Part shown: positions 1 to 9,974 of the stretch, in pieces
Numbering within the stretch: the first letter of the stretch is position 1
Layout: each line of letters begins with the position of its first letter
Source: Elephas maximus indicus
Lineage: Eukaryota; Chordata; Mammalia; Proboscidea; Elephantidae
Direction: 5' to 3'
Assembly (NCBI RefSeq): GCF_024166365.1
Contig: NC_064827.1
Location: 54,836,635-54,900,634 of the forward strand
Length of the DNA stretch: 64,000 bases
The notes under the pieces: model-generated
Seen by the model: only the letters and a program-made list of their open reading frames with translations
Database searches by the model: none
What the model was told of the DNA's origin: nothing
Translations under genes and position numbers: made by a program

Positions 1-228
1 TTTACAATCAGAATTGGGACCAGAGCCATTAAAGTTTTATTTCTTCACTTGAGTTTAATGGTCTAATGGTTACTGGTGACACACTCTGGATTCACCAGCC
101 CAGGAGCATGGTGGACCCTCGATCAAATTTAAAGGGAACATTATAAGAGTACCAGGAAGAATTAATGATCTCCACCAGAACCTGTTGTATGCTTACCGAC
201 CTATTTAGACATTGCCTTATATTGTTTG

Positions 229-402
229 GAAACCCTGGTGGCATAGTGGTTAAGTGCTACGGCTGCTAACCAAGAGGTCAGTAGTTCAAATCCGCGAGGC
301 TCTCCTTGGAAACTCTATGGGGCAGTTCTACTCTGTCCTATATGGTGGCTAAGAGTTGGTGATCGGCTATGAGTTGGTGATAGACTCGATGGCAGTGGGT
401 TT
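229..402 (+). mobile_element. AfroSINE, short form
   Basis: A tRNA-derived afrotherian SINE. The head shows an A-box-like stretch (tggcatagtggttaag) and a B-box-like stretch (ggtcagtagttcaaatcc), followed by the body (ctccttggaaactctatgg) and the RTE-like tail ending in cagtgggttt. The tail holds a small internal duplication (gagttggtgat occurs twice). I see no clear target-site duplication. Confidence 0.93.
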
Positions 403-1480
403 ATGTTAATCTTGAGAACACCTCCCTGAGGTCATCCACATTATCACCATTTCACAGAGAAAAATCCAAAGCCACAGAGCTAGGAAAGATACTGGAACAT
501 ACCAACTAGAAATTCTCCTCCTTTCCTGGCCTTTTCTTTGGCAGTCCTCAGGCTCCATCCAGACTTTCCTTTGCTTAGATTTCCTGTCAATGCACACAAA
601 GTCAGCTTACTCCTGGGCTTTTTCTTCCCCTTAGACTTTAAGTAACACTAAAACTTGTTATTTATTTGGTGTGCCAGTCCTTCAGAAGTCTTACTCCCTC
701 GCATCTTTGCAAATCAACGTTTTCTTTTCTTCTCTGATTCTTTGGGTCATCCTTTGACAGGAAGAAATCAGACATACAAAGGACTTATAATAGTGCCAGG
801 CACGCAATTATCCTCTTCTTAATATGAACAATTATGTTAATTCTTGCCACCTTTAACTGTCCTCATCAAATGCTATTTCCCAAATACGCTTGCGGGGCTT
901 ACTCTATGTTGCTATGCTCGGTGTATTAACTTAGCAGTTTTCTAAGAGCAGGGACATTGTCTCTTCTGTTCGTGTCTGTATTCCCAGTGCCTATAATTAC
1001 TGGAATTTAGTATGTCCTCAGTATATACTTTTAATATGAGTGAATTAATACCATATTGGTTTTTCGTAGACTAACCTGTATAAGAAAGTTTAGTTCAGAT
1101 TCAACAGGGCTCTGAATTGAGAGCTGAGAACTTTTGCCCTTTCCCCTATTTCCGGCTCTTTATTACAATTTCGACCTTGTGTGCATTTCTTTGGGCTCTT
1201 GGTCCCATTCAAGGCTCAGTTTCCACATCAGCAAAATGGGGCTAGTAGCAACAGATGCTTGTTTCTCCTCGTCTTCTATCGCCTGTTCCTGGAGGTTTAC
1301 TGTGTACATTTTCTTCCTAAAAAACAGTCGTCAAGGAAGAAAGGAGCAATAGGGCTCGTCGGGTTGGTGCCCAGGTTGGGAGGGTTCCCCAGCCCGCGAG
1401 CCCCAGTCCGGAAACAGCACGGCCCCTTTTCGGCAGCGAGCCTGCCCATCCCTCGGGCGTCCCAGCTCCAGACGCCCTCT
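403..1480. other. Upstream flank of SLC44A1, mostly unannotated
   Basis: AT-rich flank between the first SINE and the CpG island. Apart from a weak L2-like 3' end at about 940-1055 I see no repeat, exon or clear regulatory motif. Short open frames here show no recognisable protein. Confidence 0.5.
940..1055 (+). mobile_element. L2 3'-end remnant
   Basis: The order agagcagggacattgtctct, then cccagtgcc, then a gtcctcagtatat-like end followed by gagtgaat resembles the conserved L2 3' end, which usually runs 'gggcaggga ... cagtgcctggcacatagtaggtgctcaataaat'. Divergence is high. Confidence 0.45.
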
Positions 1481-1832
1481 CGCCCCGAGGCAGCGCTCTG
1501 CCTCGGTGCCACAGAGAAATGGGCCCGGTGATTCCCAGGCGCCGCCGCGCGCCGAATGGCCCGGCCTCGCTCTCGCCACCGCCTAGCTGGCCGCGCGGCG
1601 CGGCCGGGGGCGGGGAGTCTGATGGGAGACGCGCGCGGCGCGGAGGCGGCTGTGGCCCGGGAGAGCGAGCGGGAGAGGGACGGGGCGCGGGAGGGAGGCG
1701 GGGGGCGGTGCAGGGGGCGGTGCTGCCGTAGCCGTGCCCGCCCCTTTCCGCTGGGGAGCAGCTGCAGCAGCAGGAGCGGAGCCGGAGCCGGAGCCGCGCA
1801 GCCGCCGCCGCCGCCGCCGCCGCTGCTGGGGG

Positions 1833-1871
1833 ATGTGGTCGGCGCCCGCCCCGACCCGCGCCGCCTCCTGA
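1833..1871 (+). other. Upstream ORF 1 in the SLC44A1 leader
   Basis: ATG at 1833 opens a 12-codon frame (MWSAPAPTRAAS) closed by TGA at 1869-1871. It has G at -3 and T at +4, a middling initiation context. It matters only if transcription starts upstream of 1833, which is unproven. Confidence 0.45.
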
Positions 1872-1953
1872 GTCCCCGCCGCCGCCCGAGTCGCTGCCGC
1901 CGCCGAGCCGTGCCGGGCCAGGCCGCGCCCTCCCCGGGCGCCCGCCGGCTCGC

Positions 1954-1977
1954 ATGCCGAGGGGCTCCGGGGCGTAG
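1954..1977 (+). other. Upstream ORF 2 in the SLC44A1 leader
   Basis: ATG at 1954 opens a 7-codon frame (MPRGSGA) closed by TAG at 1975-1977, 41 bases before the main ATG. It has C at -3 and C at +4, so the context is weak and leaky scanning is expected. The main ATG at 2019 has a strong context (gccATGG). Confidence 0.5.
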
Positions 1978-2018
1978 CTGCGCGCCCGGCGCCGCCTCCG
2001 GGCTCCTCCGGCCCCGCC

Positions 2019-2051
2019 ATGGGCTGCTGCAGCTCCGCCTCCGCCGCGCAG
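2019..2051 (+). CDS. SLC44A1: SLC44A1 coding exon 1 (choline transporter-like protein 1, N-terminus)
   Basis: Eleven codons, MGCCSSASAAQ, begin at an ATG in a strong Kozak context (gccATGG) and end at a consensus donor, cag|gtgagg. The exon ends in phase 0 and exon 2 at 60908 continues in frame. CTL1 is a plasma-membrane and mitochondrial transporter that moves choline and ethanolamine for phospholipid synthesis; the N-terminus faces the cytoplasm. From memory the human protein starts the same way with one extra serine before the AAQ. The start MGCCSS fits an N-myristoylation pattern (Gly2, Ser6) with adjacent cysteines that could be palmitoylated; this is a prediction. The leader upstream carries two short uORFs. 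The open frame continuing past 2051 is intron. Confidence 0.93.
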
Positions 2052-2371
2052 GTGAGGGGCCCCCACCTCCCGGCCGCCCTCCTGGATGTCTATCCAGCTT
2101 CGCGCCGCAGGCGCCCACCGCCCCGCAGCCCGTCGCTGTCCCTGGTCCTCCCTTCAGCCCACCGTGCGCTGCAAGGGCTCCCGCCCCCGCCTCCCCTCCC
2201 CTGCGTCGGGCAGATACCCCCGCTCTGGCTCCCTCTGCAGCGGACCTGCGGGCGCCTCTCCTTGGCCCCCTGTGTACCCTTGGCTCTCCCCGCGCCCCTT
2301 CTGGACTTGGCCCCCTCCTCCCAGTCACACCTGAGCGGCCCGTCCCGCCCGCCCGCTGGCAGGTAGAGGCA

Positions 2372-4484
2372 ACACAGGCGCCTCCTCTCAGCCCCAGGTG
2401 GCACCTCTTCCCTCGTCCTCCGGGCCTTGCTCTTCACCTCCCATCTCCCTGGAGTCTGCCCCCGACTATTTTCTGTGCTCCTAGGAGGTATATCCTCATC
2501 CTGGGTTCTTCACCTTCCTCCCACCTTATTCCAGTTTCTGCTCCATTGAATATTCTACTGCCCGTCGCCCCAGTCCTGGTTGAAATGTTGAAGCGGGTTT
2601 CGGAGCCCTTCTACGGCTCTCTGCCCAGATCCCACCCGCTGGCCTCTCACCCCATCCCCCGCTTTGTGCCTCAGCCCCAGGCATCGCGGCCTCATCACAC
2701 CCGGAGGCCCCTGCAGGAGCGCCAGGAATGTGCTAGGAAGGAGATTGGGCACCTGGTGGGTGACGGGAGCGTTACGGAAACTCCCTCTTTGTTGCCGGTG
2801 TAACAGGAGGCAGAGGTGCCGAATTTAGTTTTTCTGTGGGCTCTGGCTGAATGTTGTCGCTGAGGGCTGAGATGCAGAGCTTTCTCCCAGCTTCCACCCT
2901 GCCCCCATCCAAATTTCTCTAACCTCCCTCTCTCTTTCCCATCTGAGCCCTTAACCTGGATGGAAATGTTCAGACAACTGTATATGGATCAAATGTAATA
3001 GAACTTGACAGCTGGCCACTAATAACTGAGAGGACCTGTTTGTAAATTACCTAATTTAGTGGATTAGTGAGTGTGTTTACAAATACAATAAAAAACAATC
3101 AGGAATACTGCATCAAACTGTCTGGTGGTGGTGTATGAAAAATAGGCTCTGACAACGCCTGGCATGTAATCTCATCGTCTCTTTAGTGTAGAATTTAACT
3201 GTAGTCTGATTTGTTTGTTTGGGGGCGGGTGTTGGGAGGGTGGAGAGAAAAGGGTTCTTGTTTTTAGAAATGCTGGTTGGGTCTTGGTGAAGAAAAATGC
3301 TAGTTTGGAAAAAAAAATTCCTCCAGAGATCTAGCATCTGTGATAATGCCAGAAGTGTTTTGCGGCTGCTAAATGACTATATATAACTCAATTTTAAATA
3401 ACCTGCATACTTGTTCTGAAAATCTAAAATCTGGTAGGGAGAGAATGACAAGAACTGCAGACGAATGGAGGACATGTATGTTTCATTAAGTAGCCATCCT
3501 ATTTGTCCAGTGTTTTTTTTTTTTTTTTAGTGTTTCCTCACTGGTGTGCGTTTTTTCCTTTTAGGATTATAGTAGGCTGATTGGGTTAGTTAAACCTTCC
3601 TGTTCAGTTAGAATAAGAAAAGGAAAACTATATGTGGTGGCGTTATGAAGAAGGCTCAATTACCAGGGATTTCATGGTAACATATAAAGGTTTAGAAGTA
3701 CACAATACCTTTCAACTGGTTGGAGATTTTTTTTTGGGCGGGGGGAAGGAAGGAGATCTAGTTGGGTACAATCATCTAATATTTAGTTAAATATAATCTG
3801 TACCAAAAAAGGTGCCTTTAACATATTGCCTTTCTTTTAAGAATTCGTTTATATTCTCATTTGGTGATAAAATGCCTCTTAGGAAAATACCGATAGTTTA
3901 TGGATGGCTTGTTCAGTGCATGAACAATTAAATTCAGGAGGGACGGATGCTGCACCAGAACCCTAATAACATGCAGTGGGTCTTGCATTTGTTTAGCTCC
4001 ATAGCATACTTTTCAGAATGCTGTCACGTGTGTTTTCCTTGCTTTTTCCTCTCCTCAGCCACTGTTGCCTTCATGCCATGTTGTATAGACAAGATGCATG
4101 TTATGCACCTTGAGGGGTGCATTTTTTCCTGTGGATTTCTATAACAAATCAGAGCTGTCATATGCCTGAAGTTCAGCTGCAGGGACTTGTAGTGTGCCGT
4201 GGAGCATTAAGGAGCAGGTTTTGTGTCAAAGAACTGGTCATTATATATTTTTTTTCTTTTCTTTTTTGAGATTTTGGCATCATTTTTATTTACAGGATAT
4301 TACCAATCTTCTGGCATTTTAAAGCTTTAGTCAGGAGCATCACCAGTTTTAAAATAACATTGTATCTATATGTGTTGTATTGAAACTGAATGGGGATGCA
4401 AATCCAAAACCTTTCAGAGGTGAAACTCCGCAATACTTCCACCGTCTCTTAGAGGCCTTGCTGGTACTTTCAGGCAGAGTACGT
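2372..4484. other. Intron sequence with no recognised element
   Basis: The GC-rich shoulder fades by about 2800 into AT-rich sequence. I recognise no repeat family or exon here, only short T runs (about 3513-3528). Sequence just inside a first intron could hold regulatory elements, but no specific motif can be claimed. Confidence 0.4.
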
Positions 4485-4622
4485 TTGTTTCATCCCTCCT
4501 ACTGGGTTGTAAGCTTCTCATAGGAACTACTTTTGTTCATCTTTGTATCCACTACACTGCCTTACTGTATCTTGTACATAATAGTTGCTCAGCAATCTTC
4601 ACTGAATGGAATATGTACACAC
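4485..4622 (+). mobile_element. L2 3'-end remnant
   Basis: The string tgtaagcttctcataggaac, then tttgtatccact, then gtacataatagttgctcagc, then tcactgaatggaat matches the order of the L2 3' terminus in diverged form. Confidence 0.55.
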
Positions 4623-4736
4623 AAATTTGAACATCCAGTAGCTAGTGACATTGAATATGAACTCAGCCCTGACCCACGTGCTACTGTGTCACCTCCAGTG
4701 GCTGGTGGGCTGATTTCACCAAGCTATCCTCTTCCA

Positions 4737-4902
4737 GGAGCCCTGATGACACAGTGGTTAAGAGCTCGACTTAACCACTGTGCCACTGGCTTGTGGCAGA
4801 TGGAATCCACTAGCCACTCCTTGGAAACCCCGTGGATAGCCCTGGGTTTGGTTTTTTGTTATAGGGTCACTATGAGTCTGAATCAACTCAACAGCAGTGG
4901 GT
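4737..4902 (+). mobile_element. AfroSINE, diverged copy
   Basis: Head motif ggagccctgatgacacagtg followed by gttaagagctcgac, body ctccttggaaacccc and tail tatgagtctgaatcaactca then cagcagtggg. The middle is scrambled: a second 'ttaaccactgtgcc' in opposite sense follows the head, giving a small inverted repeat. Confidence 0.8.
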
Positions 4903-5555
4903 ATCCTTTTCTAACCTCAGACTTGAACTGTATAACTTAAAATATACCTGCCTTTCCCACATTCCTTCCTGTATCCTGCCAATGATGCTGTCATTTTACA
5001 AAATTGAATAGGTTATTCCTTTTCTCCTGATATCCTGCTCTCAATGCTTGTATTTTAGTTGGAACAGTGACTATAACAACTTAAAAGAGCTTGTCTTGAA
5101 ACTCTGATGATAACCTGCACAGCACATCAAAATAACGTGCTTTGAGGTAACCTGCCGTTCAGCTTAGTTTTCCTCTGAGGAACCCTAAGCAACTTTAAAG
5201 CCCTGGGAGGTTTTATCCATGTAAATATAGTATGCTTCCTCTTTGTAGTAGGGATTCACTTTTGAAATATAATTTATTTTTCCCTGAAGTGTCTTGCTGT
5301 GTTGTAGACTCTCAGAAAAGAGTTTTTGATTTTCCAAACAATTTCTTCTGTTGTAATCTGCCCTGGTATTATTTTCATTTTCTTGGCAGTGTCTAGGTGT
5401 CATCATTTTTCATTAAAATAATTATTCTGTTTTAGCATTTAGATCAAAGAAAAGTATCACAATCTGTCCTAACTTGTATTTCAAGGAATAATTACTAGCA
5501 AAATAATTTGTGCTGTATCAGGCATGTATAGCATCTATAGAATTTTAGAGTTTCT

Positions 5556-5718
5556 AATGAGTCAGCGTAGTGGTTAAGTGCTACAGCTCCTGACTGAAAG
5601 GTCAGCAGTTCGAATCCACTACGTGCTCCTTGGAAACTCTGTGGGGCAGTTCTACTGTGACCTGTAGGGTCCCTATGAGTCGGAATCGACTCGAAGGCAG
5701 TGGGTTTGGTTTTGGTTT
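5556..5718 (+). mobile_element. AfroSINE, short form
   Basis: gcgtagtggttaagtgctac, ggtcagcagttcgaatcc, ctccttggaaactctgtggg and gagtcggaatcgactcgaag in order. The first bases of the head are lost. A possible 7-bp TSD (gagtcag) flanks it. Confidence 0.92.
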
Positions 5719-5837
5719 GAGTCAGAGTTCTTATAGAACTTTTAATTATGTGTTGTTTCTTTAATTAGTGATCACTCCAAGTAGTCAGTTGCTCAAAAGA
5801 AGCCAACAAATGATAGCCTTTGCCAATATATCTTTTT

Positions 5838-5968
5838 AATACTTTATTTTGTTCCAGTTGTTGAGAATATACACAGCAGAACATACACCACTTAAGCAAT
5901 TTCTACGTGTACAATTCAGTGACATTGATTACATTCTTTGAGTTGTGCAACCATTTTCACCCTTAAAA
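5838..5968 (-). mobile_element. Afrotherian L1 3'-end fragment
   Basis: The stretch containing gttgagaatatacacagcag, then acaattcagtgacattgatt, then gagttgtgcaaccattttca is repeated at 7267-7426 and resembles L1 3'UTR sequence read in antisense. An 8-bp match (atcttttt at 5830-5837 and 5969-5976) may be its TSD. Confidence 0.6.
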
Positions 5969-5976
5969 ATCTTTTT

Positions 5977-6879
5977 GAAAGGAACATAAAAGTGAGACAG
6001 TCTTGGATTTCTTTTTACAATGCTGATCCTTCCTACGATTCTTAAAATTTATTCCTTTCTGTGCATAATACGTTCGTTCTGTTATAAACTGACATAATTT
6101 CTATTCTTGTAATGTTAAACTTCAAAGTTCACTTGTAAATCTTCAAATTTATTAAATGTTCTTTCCCATTGACAAGCCAGTTTGAATGAAGGAGGCTTTT
6201 GAAAGATTACTTAGCAAATTGCCATAAGTCTTTGTCCTTAATGGCTAGATCATTATTTCTCACAGCAGTGCATTGGAGGCCAGGAGATTTTGTGAGTGCT
6301 CTGAAGCTGTGTGTCCTTCAGTTCTAACCTTAGAAATTGCGAGAGGGGTGGAGGAGAATCTTTCTGGTTGAACAAACAGCCTCTTGATGCCTGACTTTAG
6401 GAGAAATGTGCATGTCTATTGACTTATCCCGAGGTCTTCAGTTTGAGAGCTATGTATTTAACTGTTCTTTTTAACTCGCATATCTTGTCTTCAGAGTGAT
6501 GAAAAAAAAATTTGGTTGACATTTGAGTGTGTTAATTGTGCCGTAACAGAATTTTAGTAATACTGTAGTCTGTGTCTGCTTCGTGGAATTTGAAATCAGA
6601 TGGTAAAAATGCAATTTGAACAGTGTAGTGGAAGCTATCAATAGAGACTAAGTTGTTCCATTGAAATATGACCTGCAAAGTAGACTTATTTTAAATGGAA
6701 CAAGAAAGAAGTCATAGCATGAAGATAGTGATTTTTTTCCCTTTCTGTGGAGTGTGCTGTCACAAAGAAGATCTGCTTTTCAAAATATTGTAAATCAAAA
6801 GTTAATGTTAAAATTGACCAGAAGGTAATGTAGAAATGGTAATAATTTTTCTATAACTATTTTTTTTACAGCCATTTTC
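5977..6879. other. Intron sequence with no recognised element
   Basis: AT-rich, no recognisable repeat core, no plausible exon. Confidence 0.4.
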
Positions 6880-7065
6880 AAAATTTAAACCCTGTAATAA
6901 CTCTGAAGTTGCTAAGACAGTTGATTTTACTTCTATTTTACAGTTGAGCAAATTGAGATTTGGAGGTTAGGAGACTTTACTAGAGTCACAGAGCTACTAA
7001 GCGGTAGACCTAAACTTGAGCGCCACCCAGGTCTTCTGAATCTGAGTCCTGTGCTTCTCTTTCTA
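6880..7065 (-). mobile_element. MIR-type ancient SINE
   Basis: Antisense MIR signature: attttacagttgagcaaatt, then agagtcacagagctactaag, then cacccaggtcttctgaatct in the expected order. Confidence 0.65.
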
Positions 7066-7266
7066 TGTCCATACCCATGGTTCCCAAATCTTAAATTGCA
7101 GCTCACTTTTTATCTTTAGGAAAGATTTAGTCCAATTTTGAACTAAAGAATTCCCAAGTTAAATTCCTGCTACCATTTTGAACTTCCTACAGTTACCAAC
7201 TGGGGGAAAATATAGTATAATATTGCAAAACTAGCCCAAATCTGTTCCCAGGCTTAACAGGTACAA

Positions 7267-7426
7267 TTTTTTTTTTAAAGTAATTTATTTTTTGTTGTTG
7301 TTGAGAATATACACAGCAGAACATACACCAATACATCAGTTTCTGCAGGTACAATTCAGTGACATTGACTACATTCTTTGAGTTGTGCAACCATTCTCAC
7401 CCCCCTTTTCTGAATCGTTCCTCCCC
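7267..7426 (-). mobile_element. Afrotherian L1 3'-end fragment
   Basis: Second copy of the sequence at 5838-5968: gttgagaatatacacagcag, acaattcagtgacattgact and gagttgtgcaaccattctca. Its T-rich left end suggests an L1 tail on the - strand. Confidence 0.62.
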
Positions 7427-7439
7427 ATTAATATAATCT

Positions 7440-7621
7440 AGAAACCCTGATGGCGTAGTGGTTAAGTGCTACGGGTGCTAACCAAAAGGTCAGCAGTTCA
7501 AATCCACCAGGCACTCCTTGGAAACTCTATGGGGGCAGTTCTACTCTGTTCTATAGGGTCACTATAGGGTCGCTATGAGTCAGAATCGACTCGATGGCAG
7601 CAGGTTTGGTTTTTTGGTTTT
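7440..7621 (+). mobile_element. AfroSINE with duplicated tail motif and clear TSD
   Basis: Full head and body. The tail has an extra unit: ctatagggtcac is followed directly by tatagggtcgctatgagtca. Flanking 13-bp direct repeats attaatataatct (7427-7439) and attaatatagtct (7622-7634) differ at one base, so the insertion is well bounded. Confidence 0.95.
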
Positions 7622-7994
7622 ATTAATATAGTCTTGCTTAACAGGTACTATTCAATATGTTAGCAGCTCTATCATTTAAAAATGTTGGCTTGGGAAGATA
7701 ATTATTTAAAAATATATTCTACTGCTGATAATTGGTTAATAGCAGTTTTTCTATGCGTCAGCTACCCCAGCTACCAAAAAGTTATTGAACATTGCAGCTT
7801 GTAACTTTGGCTCAGGGTTTTTTGGACTCTAGGGAATATTAGAGATAAACTAGTTACTTTTCTGCTGTGCAAACTAGAATGAATGAAATATGAAATGGTC
7901 TGAGGTCAGAGAGATACATTATGAGGTAGCTAGGACTAGAAACCTAGTATCTTAATCTCTTGTTCTTTTCTATAATACTGCTAATTGTTAACGT

Positions 7995-8507
7995 CTGCCT
8001 TAGTTACCTAATGTTGCTATAACAGAAGTACCACAAGTGGTTTTAACACAGAGAAATTCTGTCATAGTCTAGGAGTCTAAAAGTCCGAATTCAGAGTGCC
8101 AGCTCCAGGGGAAGGCTATCTCTCTGTGTCAGGTCTGGGGAAAGGTCCTTGTCATCAATCTTCCCTGGTCGAGAAGCTTCTCAGTGCAGGGACCCCGGGT
8201 CCAAAGGACATTGTATTCTTCTGGCACTGCTTTTTTGGTGGTATGAGGTCCTTCTCTTCTGTGCTCCCTCCTCTCTTTTATATCTCAAAAGAGATTGACT
8301 CAAGACACAACCTAATCTTATAGATTGAGTCCTGCCTCATTAACATAACTGCTTCTAATCCTGCCTCATTAACATCACAGAGGTAGCATCTACAACACGT
8401 AGGAAAATCACATCAGATCACAAAATGATGGCCAGTCACACAGTACTGGGAATCATGGCCTAGCCAAGTTGATACACATTTTGGGGGGACACAGTTCAGT
8501 CCATGAC
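7995..8507 (-). mobile_element. Probable ERVL-MaLR-type LTR (MLT1/MST-like), antisense
   Basis: It begins with a taatgttgctataacagaag motif and ends with ttttggggggacacagttca followed by gtccatgaca. These match, in antisense, the two ends of MaLR LTRs ('...ttgttatggcagcc...' and 'tgaattgtgtccccccaaa'). The middle is diverged and I could not confirm a TSD. Confidence 0.55.
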
Positions 8508-8524
8508 AATGCTCTGGGTCTTTT

Positions 8525-8702
8525 TATCTTCCCAACATTGGTTGCATATTGAGATCACTTGGAGAACTCTAAAAAAATACCGATGCCTGGGTCCCATTCC
8601 CAGAGTTTCTGATTTAATTGTTCCGGGGGTATAGCCTGGGAACTGGGATTCTTTAAAGTCACCCCAGTGATTCCCATGTGCTGCCAAGGTTGAGAAGCAC
8701 AG
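8525..8702. mobile_element. MER5A-type hAT (Charlie) non-autonomous transposon
   Basis: Contains attggttgcatattgagatc, then aataccgatgcctgggtccc, then cagagtttctgatttaattg, and ends ccaaggttgagaagcac. These are the MER5A landmarks, with the terminal 'ggttgagaa' inverted-repeat motif at the right end. Confidence 0.75.
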
Positions 8703-9029
8703 CACTGTACCCTTTTCCTAGGTAATTTTATCTCCTCCTGGTTTCAGGTACAGTCTGAAAATTCCCAAACTGAATTACTGAATTGAAAGAAACCTTGTCA
8801 TGGCCTCTGATCCTTATTACATCTAACTGATTACTTAGCACCTCCACTAGAATATCTTATAGGCAACTCAATACAAAAAAGTTTGAAACATGCAACTCAA
8901 ACTCAGCATGTTTAAAATTGAACTCAAAATTTGTACACATAGACATCATTTTCTATGTATCCTGGCTCACTAAATGATACTAATAATCTTCTGGTTGTGG
9001 AAGTTGAAAGCCTGAGTCAAGTAGGGGAC

Positions 9030-9600
9030 GTGCCTTTCACTCTTCTCATCTCCAGTCACCACATTTTGCCTCTTTTACACCCTAAACTATCCACTGCTAG
9101 CACCCTAGTCCAAGCATCTGCCATCTGGCCAGAACCCTTGGATACAGATCTCCCTATAGTCACGCATGCTCCCTTCTAATCTTGCTCCATACTGCAGTCT
9201 TAGTGATCTTTGAGAATTCCAAAGCTGATTGTGCCCCTGTCTTACTTAAAACCCTTTAATGGACAAAGACCAAAATCCCTGACCTTAGCCAAAAGACCCT
9301 TGGTGGGCTAATCCCTCTCTCTCTCTCCTTACCTCGAACGACGCTTCTTCTTACTCTTTCTATTCCAGCCTCACTGGTCTTTCAAATTCTTCAGCTGGTC
9401 ATATTCCTTCTTTTAGGGATTTTGTACATTCTGTTTGCTTGCCAGAAGGCTCTGTTCAGATTCTCCTTGGCCTTTGGCTGGCTACTACTCATCGTTTAAG
9501 TTTCAGCCTGATCTTTAGAGCAGGCCACATCTTCTTAAACTTGTATTGCCTTTTGTGTTTTCCCTTTGAGCACTTAAAGCAATAAATAATTATACAAATA
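9030..9600 (+). mobile_element. L2-like remnant
   Basis: Diverged L2-like order: 'ccaagcatctgccatctggcc', 'taaaaccctttaatggac', 'tattccagcctcactggtct', 'gccagaaggctctgttcag' and 'tttcagcctgatc', echoing the L2 text 'ccagccacactggcc ... tgcctggaa...ctcagg'. No coding frame remains. Confidence 0.55.
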
Positions 9601-9615
9601 ATATTAATGTCTAGC

Positions 9616-9951
9616 CTGGGAGTTGGCAGACTACGACCCGTGGACCATTCCTGGTCCGCTGACTGTTTTTGTATGACCTGCAAGCTAAGAATGGTTTTTA
9701 TATCTTTAAAAGGTTAAAAAAATAAAAAGAATATTATTTCATGAAACATGAAAACTATATGAAATTCAGACTTCAGTGTCCATGCCTAAAATTTTTTTTT
9801 GGAACACAGCCATGCTTATTTGTTTACATATTGTCTATAGCTGCTTTTGTGCTCTAGTGGCAGAGTTGAGTAGTTGTGACAGAAACCTTATGGCTTGTGA
9901 ACATAAATATTTACTATGGTCGTCTACAAAAAAACATCTACCAACCCCATG
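9616..9951. mobile_element. hAT-type non-autonomous DNA transposon (MER58/Charlie-like)
   Basis: Starts tgggagttggcagactacga and ends with the inverse, tctaccaacccca, so short inverted termini are visible. Inside are ttggaacacagccatgctta, tattgtctatagctgctttt and gcagagttgagtagttgtga, all hallmarks of this family. The exact subfamily is uncertain. Confidence 0.65.
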
Positions 9952-9974
9952 TCTGATTTGTTCATTGCTGTTAT

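Larger units (their letters stand above)
1480..2371 (+). promoter_or_regulatory. SLC44A1: CpG-island promoter of SLC44A1
   Basis: Base composition changes sharply to very GC- and CpG-rich DNA, in contrast to the AT-rich surroundings. GC-box (Sp1-type) motifs include gggggcgggg at about 1606-1615, ggggggcgg at about 1700-1708 and agggggcgg at about 1712-1720. A (GCC)n run lies at about 1800-1823. No TATA box is evident, so initiation is probably dispersed as in other CpG-island promoters. The start site cannot be read from the sequence. It is likely between about 1700 and 1830, because the coding start is at 2019. Long open frames here on both strands are an effect of GC richness. Confidence 0.88.

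Noticed and set aside
229-300. tRNA-like heads at the many SINE copies as functional tRNA genes
   Set aside because: They lack a proper acceptor stem and anticodon arm and continue into SINE bodies.
2019-2366. 115-codon frame starting at the true ATG and running past 2051
   Set aside because: The consensus donor at 2052 and the perfect in-frame continuation at 60908 show that the part after codon 11 is intron.
1556-2803. 415-codon open frame on + and 343- and 249-codon frames on - across the CpG island
   Set aside because: GC-rich DNA lacks stops. The proteins are Arg/Pro/Ala-rich low-complexity, and the region is promoter, leader, exon 1 and intron of SLC44A1.
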